From positions 1,471,001 to 1,535,000 of the forward strand of contig JAINUG010000026.1 in assembly GCA_029706075.1 (NCBI GenBank): a stretch of DNA of 64,000 nt, read 5' to 3'. The translations under genes were made by a program, and so were the position numbers. This document shows, piece after piece, positions 57,049 to 64,000 of this stretch. Source of the stretch: Aldrovandia affinis. Its lineage: Eukaryota > Chordata > Actinopteri > Notacanthiformes > Halosauridae. How positions within the stretch are numbered: position 1 is the stretch's first letter; each line of letters begins with the position of its first letter. The notes under the pieces were generated by a model. It made no database searches. It was not told the origin of the DNA and saw only the letters and a program-made list of their open reading frames with translations.

Positions 57049-58421
57049 AATCCTCTCAATTTTTTGGGGAGATTTCATAATCTATCAACTCATCATTCAA
57101 GCTGTCTTTCATCACTTGGGACAGCCCTTAAAATAGGAACAGCTTTTTTTAATATCGTAACACTTTTTTTTACATTACCATTAACCTTCATAAACTGTAA
57201 AACCTCAGGACAGCACAATGCAATATTCTGTTTGGCCTGTTGGACCTTTGTGGAATAACAGTAATCAGCCTTGGCAGCATCATAATCATTGACCCCTTTT
57301 TCATTTGCCAGTTTTCTCTCTGCGTAGGTCATTTCACCTTTACGGTTGAGAAAAAGAAAAAGATACTGGCTTTATTTCTCTATTCTGTAAGATGGTGGTT
57401 TATGTCTGTCCTTCTGTGGAAGCATGGTATATTTCTCTCTTCATGAGTGGTTTATTTACCTCTTTCTGGGTGTTGTGTATTCCTCTCCTATTCAAAATGA
57501 GTGGTAGCCTGAATGTTTTTGTGTAATTTCTCTTTCTGCAAGATAGTAGAGACAAGAGCAGAGGTCTCGAATGAGTGCCATAGAGGGCCGTGTGTATGCA
57601 GCTTTTCATTCGCAACAATTACTGCTGCCATAGTTGCTTCAACTATGCCATATGCATATACCTCTGTGCATTTTTCAAGTTAAAGCATAACATTCATAAT
57701 AATATTTATGAATTGTGAATTAAGCTAATTATCATTGCGCCGGCATAATTCAGCTCGGAGGCTGACAGGAAGAGGTTAAAATATATTCATATATAAAGTA
57801 CCCCAGGCCTATTGTGAGCATGAATGACAAAGAAACAAACTATTTTAGCATATTAGTTAGTTTTTCATTTTTGAAGCCAGACTGCCATTCGACTGGAAAT
57901 GATAAATTATTAAGGGTTCTAAATAAAAACAGAAAATAAGGTGCAGTGACTGTGGTGATGAATATTTAGCATTCAAAACAGTGTAGGGAATACCATTCTT
58001 CTCAGTTAAGACAAGATAAGTATTCTTACAAATAGACATTAATGGGCTTCTCCTTACATTAAGGACCGGATTCATTTATTTTATACATTTATACTACTGT
58101 CCTGTTACCACAGTTCAATATACGCTGTATAATGTAGGTGCACTCTGCACCATAATTGTTGGACAGCTCCATTGGTAACACAGAGTGCACTAAAATATCT
58201 TACTCATTGGCAAATGACACAGGCCTTGATTCAACCATCATTTGTGTTTAACTTTGGATTAAAAATAAACTTAACTGCTTTGTTTTCCTTATTTGTCCTG
58301 ACAAGCTCATTTTGGTGATTGCTGAACTGGCGATGTTTGTGGAGAAAAAAAGAGAAATAAAACTCATGAATATATTTCAGTCAAATTTAAGGACAAATCT
58401 TTATTCAATCTAGGCCTTAGA
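57049..58421. other. Unassigned sequence, one protein-like frame
   Basis: The minus-strand frame 57332-57093 (MTYAERKLANEKGVNDYD, then AAKADYCYSTKVQQAKQN) has a protein-like composition but no family that I recognise. The remainder is AT-rich and featureless. Confidence 0.2.
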
Positions 58422-58680
58422 ACAGTGGTCGCCAAACTATGAGTCGGGACCCACTGATCAGTCATGTGAGGGGTTGAGGTGAGTAATGAGCTACACATGG
58501 GGAAAAGGAATATTGTACATTAGTATATATTATACACTTTCCATACACAGTCAATTTCTTTACTGCACTAGATATATACATAGATCGAGTTACAGGGTAC
58601 ATGCTGTTGCTTTGGCATATGTTAAAACCATGCAAATTCCATATTTTAGCATATATTAGGCCATGTTTAAGAAGCGGTGG
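58422..58680. mobile_element. Possible small hAT MITE
   Basis: Starts CAGTGGTCGCCAAACT followed by GTCGGGACCCACTG, a hAT-like terminus, with a weak counterpart GTTTAAGAAGCGGTGG near 58664. No 8-bp duplication is evident. Confidence 0.35.
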
Positions 58681-59102
58681 ATCAGAGATAACTACAAGAA
58701 CATAAAGACAATAACAGGATATTATCATGTGTTGCCATTTCACACCCCAAGCTACAGCTTAAATGTGGCATTCTACTAGTCATACTGGTATAGCAATAAT
58801 GCTATTTCAACTTAATAAGAACATTGTGAAGCTGTTCTATTAACATTCTGGAAGAGGTCCCTTGTGTCAGTGTGTGCTACATTGATGTCAATGCATGGTC
58901 TATGATCACAGGCATATGCTGAAAAACATTAAGCTTCTCTAACTGACAGCCCTATTGATTTGACCATTGATGGAAAAATGTTTTTTTTTATTCTGTTGTC
59001 CCAGAGTGCCTCTTTTGAGGCCGTTAGTGTTTGTAGCTGCTCATTAGATTTGTAGTGTCACTCAGAGGAAACCTTAGCCATCTTCATTACCTCAAACACA
59101 TA

Positions 59103-60684
59103 CAGTCAAGTCCATAAATATTTGGACATTGACAAAGTTATTGTTATTTTAGCTGTCTACCACAGCATATTGGAGGTGGAATTAAATAATGAATATGAGC
59201 TCAAAGTGCAGACGTTCAGCTTTAATTTGAGGGTGTTTACATGCAAATCGGGTGAACGGTGTAGGAATTACAGCACTTTTTATATGTGCCCCCCCCCCCC
59301 TTTTTAAGGGACCAAAGGTAATTCGACAATTGGCTGCTCAGCTGTTCCATGGCCAGGTGTGTGTTATTCCCTCATTATTTCATTTACAAGTAAGCAGATA
59401 AAAGGTCTAGAGTTGATTAGAGTTGATTTTAAGTGTGGCATTTGCATTTGGAATCTGTTGCTGTCAACTCTCAATATGAAGTCCAAAGAGCTGCCACTGC
59501 CAATGAAGCAAGCCATCATTTGGCTGAAAAATCTAAACAAACCCATCAGAGAGATAGCAAAAACATTAGGTGTGGCCAAATCAACTATTTGGTACATTCT
59601 ACATTCTATTTGGTACAACGCACTGGTGAGCTCAGGAACACGAAAAGGCCCAGAAGACCACGGAAAACAACCATGGTGGATGACGGAAGAATTATTTCCC
59701 TGGTGAAGAAAAAACCCTTCACAACAGTTGACCAGATCAAGAACACCCTCCAGGAGGTAGGCGTATCTGTGTTAACGTCAACAATCAAGAGAAGACTTCA
59801 CCAAAGTAAATACAGAGGGTTTACCACAAGATGTAAACCATTGGTAAGCCTAAAGAACAGGAGACCAGCTTAGAGATTGCCAAAAAACATCTAAAAAAGC
59901 ATGTACAGTTCTGGATCAACATCCTATGGACAGATGAGACAAAGATCAACTTGTACCAGAATGATGGGAAGAGAAGAGTATGGAGAATGGAATGAACTGC
60001 TCATGATCCAAAGCATACCACCTCATCTGTGAAGCATGGTGGAGGTAGTGTTATGGTGTGGGCATGTATGGCTGCCAATGGAACTGGTTCCCTTGTATTT
60101 ATTGATGATGTGACTGCTGACAAAAACAGCAGGATGAATTCTGAAGTGGACGGCGCTTCACAGTGCAGATGAACAATGACCCGAAGCATACTGTGAAAGC
60201 AACCCAATACTTTTTTAAGACAAGGAAGTGGAATGTTCTGCAATGGCCAAGTCAATCACCTGACCTGAATTCAACAGCATGCATTTCACTTGAAGAAGGC
60301 AAAACTGAAGGCAAAACGCCCCAAGAACAAGCAGGAACTGAAGATAGCGGCAGTAAAGGCCTGGCAGAGCATCACCAGGGAAGAAACCCAGCGTCTGGTG
60401 ATGTCTATGGGTTCCAGACTTCAGGCAGTCATTGACTGCAAAGGATTTGCAACCAAGTATTAAAAATGATAATTTAAGATTATGTTAGTTTGTCCAATTA
60501 CTTTTGAGCCCCTAAAATTGGGGAGGCTTTGTATAAAAATGGTTGTAATTCCTACACGGTTCATACAATGACAAACCCCTTAAATTAAAGCTGAAATTTA
60601 ATCCATTTCAAATCCATTGTGCTGGCGTACAGAGCCAAAATAATGAAAATTGTGTCACTGTCCAAATACTTATGGACCTGACCG
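59103..60684 (+). mobile_element. Full-length Tc1-like transposon, 1.58 kb
   Basis: TA flanks at 59101-59102 and 60685-60686. The inverted ends are CAGTCAAGTCCATAAATA and the complement CGGTCAGGTCCATAAGTA, continuing TTTGGACA. Length fits an autonomous Tc1. The transposase on + is frameshifted (see 59476-60462). Inner subterminal sequence GTAGGAATTAC near 59260 recurs inverted as GTAATTCCTAC near 60546, so the arms are long. Confidence 0.92.
59476..60462 (+). pseudogene. Tc1-like transposase, nearly complete but broken
   Basis: Starts MKSKELPLPMKQAIIWLKN, the helix-turn-helix IREIAKTLGVAKSTIWYIL, then (new frame) TKRPRRPRKTTMVDDGRIIS and LTSTIKRRLHQSKYRGFTTR, stop, LEIAKKHL, ILWTDETKINLY (first Asp), stop, SVKHGGGSVMVWACMAANG, a further shift, MNNDPKHTVKATQYF (second Asp), VLQWPSQSPDLN, then LKAKRPKNKQELK and CKGFATKY, stop near 60460. 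The catalytic Glu segment reads DLNSTA in place of DLNPIE. At least four frameshifts or stops are present. Inactive. Confidence 0.9.
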
Positions 60685-60689
60685 TACAT

Positions 60690-61338
60690 ACTTGCAAAAG
60701 GTCTACCCTCCAAAATACCAATCAGTACTTCCTATCTGCACAACACATGACACAAAACAAAATAGTGTTTATAATCTACCTGTACAATACCTGGACTCAA
60801 CCAAACCAATCAGTGCTTACTTTCTATCCATGTAACACCTGGCCCTCAATCTACCAATCAGTCCAACCAATGTTCTGGAGAGATCACACCCTGGGCAATG
60901 CAACTGCTCAGCTCACCTGCCCTAGCATTTTTTTCTTCATCGTGAAAGGCCCTAAACTCAAATGCCAACATGTTCCCTCTGCATAAATATTGTAAATGAA
61001 ATGGCCTGACACATCTAGCTATTACAAGCAACCTCAGCCTCAGCCACACCTGCCGATTCTTAAAAATGAACTAGCTTTATTTTCCATGCAGTATGCACCG
61101 GAGCACACTGGCCCAACAGTGGCCTGACCAATCGTTACTGAATATGCTCTGCCATGAGAACAAAGTTAACACACTGGAAGGCAGTGGAGCTGCTCTCCTC
61201 TTCACACTCCTGGGTAAATAAAAATGATTTTGGGTCAGCCTTTATCCACACTTCACACACTTGATGCAATGGTTATAGTAGGGAGGACAAGGAGTTTGCG
61301 GTGCTTTTCACATATATCTACTGATATAATATGCGTGT
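60690..61338. other. Unassigned sequence
   Basis: No recognisable feature. Confidence 0.3.
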
Positions 61339-61645
61339 TGAGGTGCAACGTCCAAATATTATATAATTATATAACAAACACATGGGGGGTGTAGACTTCG
61401 CTGACAAAAAAATTGCCTGTTGCAAGAGACAAACAAAGTCACTAAAGTGGTACTATAAAATAATTTGGTACATGCCTGACATCGCTATCCTAAATGCTTG
61501 CATTGTTTACAATAAAGCTCATAATACAAAGATGAAATTGCGCGACTTCAGAGAGTCTCTATCAACAAACTTGACAGGTATAAGCTACAGGAAAGCAATA
61601 GGAACTCAACAGGATCCCAACGGACACAACAAACAAAAAAACTAA
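61339..61645 (+). pseudogene. piggyBac transposase C-terminal fragment (element 3)
   Basis: Reads EVQRPNII, a stop, LYNKHMGGVDFADKKIACC (third catalytic Asp), then KSLKWYYKIIWYMPDIAIL and NACIVYNKAHNTKMKLRDFR to a stop at 61643. The HMGGVD..D, KWY and DIA..NA motifs match piggyBac transposases, but the remaining sequence differs clearly from elements 1 and 2, so this is a third lineage. The upstream core and the C-terminal Cys-rich finger are absent, and no TTAA-bounded ends were identified. Confidence 0.85.
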
Positions 61646-64000
61646 TAACAAAATTAAGAATGAGATGAACTTGTGACATTACAGAGAGTGATACGGACTC
61701 AATTCATTGAAATATAACTCTTCACGTCACATTTCTAAATGGTTACATGTGAATGTAGATGTGCCAAATAAATGTAAGATTGTACACATTTTTCTGTACA
61801 TAATTGTACATCAATTTTTCTGTACTACTTTGTTCAAACGTTTAATTGATATGACATACCATATATTTCCACAAATTATGTATTATTATAAATTATGTAC
61901 AAATACATATTTTCACATTTTCATAATTTGTATATGAGGTTTTTCAATTGCAACTTTATTGTGATTGGGCATAACACATCAGTTTATACATCAAAATAAA
62001 AATCATTTCGTTCTCTTTCCAATGATACATCATTTGTTTCTCTTTCCATTTCCAAGAGGGAAGTGTTTGATTGAAGGTTGGCTGAGTGTGAATGAATGTG
62101 TTATGTGGCTAGGCACACACTGTGTTTATACAGAATAATTCATTAGGAGGATATGGGTTAAGATACCAAACTAACCATCTGCTTGTGTTTCTGTTAGAGC
62201 ACTATGGATCATCCCAGAAAATGTGAACAGATTTATCTCTAGAATAGGTTACATTTCTAGAATATAATTTTTGTATAGCAAATGGTGAAAGCAATGTCTA
62301 TGCCTTCTCTGCCAAGGTGTTTATTACACAGAAGCTCAAATGATCCTCATGTTGTTCCCGCCTTCTCTATGATTGGTTCAGCATTTTAAGTGTCTTTGCT
62401 GCCTTCCGGCTCACATAACGGCTCCACACTATGTCTATCCAGGAGCAAATGGTATGAACAACCAACTGGCTTGTCACATATACAGTAGTTGTCTAGATTT
62501 TTGAATCATATGGTATAAGCTTACCTGCACTGTATTCTGAGAATAGTCTTTGGGCAGTTGAGCTGTGTAATAATGCTGTAGTAATTTCCACCATTTTCTC
62601 TGAAAATTAGAATGCTATTGCGCAATAATCCTGTAATCAGTTCCACCATATTTACTAAGGGCAGCGATACCATTGTGTAATAATCCTATAGTCACTTTCT
62701 ACATCTCTACTTTGGGTGACAGTGGCAATATGTAATAATCCTGTAATCACTATTGCTTATATCAGAGCAACAGTGAATTCTGCAGCATCAGGGCCTCAGA
62801 GGCAAGGACACCTTTCACAGACAATTAGCTTTGGGGACGACTGGTGGTGAGGATTACACCATACATCAATATTCTCTTCCACTCTGCCTCCCCCTTCAGT
62901 TCCAGATAATGGGATTTACTCACACTCTTTGCTGTTCAGTCATGAAACTGGCAGGATGGTCAGATACTCTTTAGATGTTTGAACCCATTACATGTATTGG
63001 CTTTGGAATTCAAATGGTTCAAATTGAAACTATTACTTGGCCATGTTTCGATTAGAGATGTCGAGATTCATAGATTGGCTTTCACCTGCTATAAAAAGAA
63101 TGAATGTCTGATTGGCTCTTTCAATGAAATGATGTGTGTGACTCTTCAGTTGACTGTTGTATGACTGGCGCATCAATTGAACGGATTAGTGCTTATACAT
63201 TGTTACAATGTATATTTAGTTTGGAAACATTATACCTTTCTTCCCAAATTTGATTGTTTTTCACTGCTGCAGTCAGTAGAAGTTTAAAAACTTTGCAGGT
63301 AAGAAAAAAATGCATGTTCAATCTGTGAGCACTTATTCTATGTTTTCCCCATTGTAGAGTCTCCATAGTTGTTGCGGTCCTGTTAGAAGACGGATGGCAT
63401 TGAGTTTGTGGAAAATTCAAGTTAATATGAAAGGCTGATCTCTGCATTGTGGTACCTCTGTGCAGGTCTAGTTTACATAATACCAGGGAAATAATATATT
63501 ACAGATGCAGCAGGGGGACATGATCCAGCTCATGATAATTATGCCATCCAAACTCAGAGAACAAGCAGGGTTCACAACCCTTCAGTTCATCCTTTGAGAC
63601 ACAAAGACTCTGTGTTCCACAGGATGTAATTGCTCTATGGTTACCAGTGTCCTAATGGAGACAAATCTATGATGCTGCTTGCTCACATTTAAAGAGAACA
63701 GAGTTTATACACAGTATATCACTGAGGTTATACACAGTATGTCAGGATAACCGCTCCTCTGAAAGGATGTGGAGTATAGTGTCTTGAAAATCTTTTCCAC
63801 TTCACAAAGGAAATTTATCTCTTGCCCTTTTCACAGTAAAGTGAATGGATGCTGTTTTTCCAACTTGAAAGGTGTCAATCCCAACTGCCCTTGAACTGGC
63901 ACCAAGGCGCAGCCGCCTGTAATTGTATTTCGAAGGTGATGTATCGCCAGTGTTTGTATCATGTATTTAAAGGAGTACTGGATTTAAATTCATTTCTCTT
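61646..64000. other. Unassigned sequence
   Basis: AT-rich, with no recognisable genes, RNA genes or transposon ends to the edge of the window. Confidence 0.3.

Overview
This window is vertebrate nuclear DNA, most probably from a teleost fish. It is AT-rich, has no bacterial-style gene packing, and carries transposon families typical of fish: Rex1/Babar, L2 and CR1 LINEs, several Tc1-like families, piggyBac, hAT and PIF/Harbinger pieces, tRNA-derived SINEs, and solo LTRs. I found no convincing exon of an ordinary host gene. Every protein-coding signal I recognise belongs to a mobile element, and nearly all are frameshifted or truncated. The species cannot be named from this sequence.

Layout. 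At 1-1960 lies the tail of a piggyBac element whose frame still shows a spliceosomal intron in the catalytic domain. A CR1-type LINE 3' end follows (2543-3892). Next comes a solo LTR (3893-9879) split at its TATA-like TATTTAA by a complete 4.9 kb piggyBac element (4156-9076) with 12-bp inverted repeats and TTAA on both sides. From 9880 to 11053 a Tc1-like fragment is split by an ISL2EU-like element (9923-10821) with 12-bp inverted repeats, AT on both sides and a THAP-finger start. A second Tc1 remnant (11056-11805), an LTR with 5-bp duplications (11910-12665), an inverted-repeat element (13056-13902) and a SINE (14442-14778) follow. At 16310-17310 another Tc1 piece is split by a solo LTR (16694-17148). 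From 18.7 to 25.9 kb the sequence is mostly unannotatable, with a SINE, a second CR1 end, a solo LTR and microsatellites. A hAT transposase fragment (25925-26720) precedes the longest open frame, a 754-codon Rex1 ORF (27467-29731). The stretch 30.4-39.6 kb is dense in DNA-transposon debris, SINEs, an LTR and an L2 3' end. An almost complete L2 3' half lies at 45066-47160 and another LINE C-terminus at 48850-49706. After a quiet 49.7-54.1 kb come two Tc1 elements with both ends present (54855-56141 and 59103-60684), a SINE with perfect duplications (56687-57037) and a third piggyBac fragment (61339-61645).

The most unusual object is the second piggyBac. The intron region of its transposase gene contains about seven tandem ~255-bp units. 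Each carries a small acidic exon with its own 3' and 5' splice sites. The first two exons are 69 nt (frame-neutral); the later ones are 67, 68 or 70 nt, mainly because of changes in one run of A. The start of the final exon resembles the end of the repeated exon, so it may be an eighth, diverged unit. The rest of the window records nested insertions that can be ordered in time; it shows no cooperating gene set.
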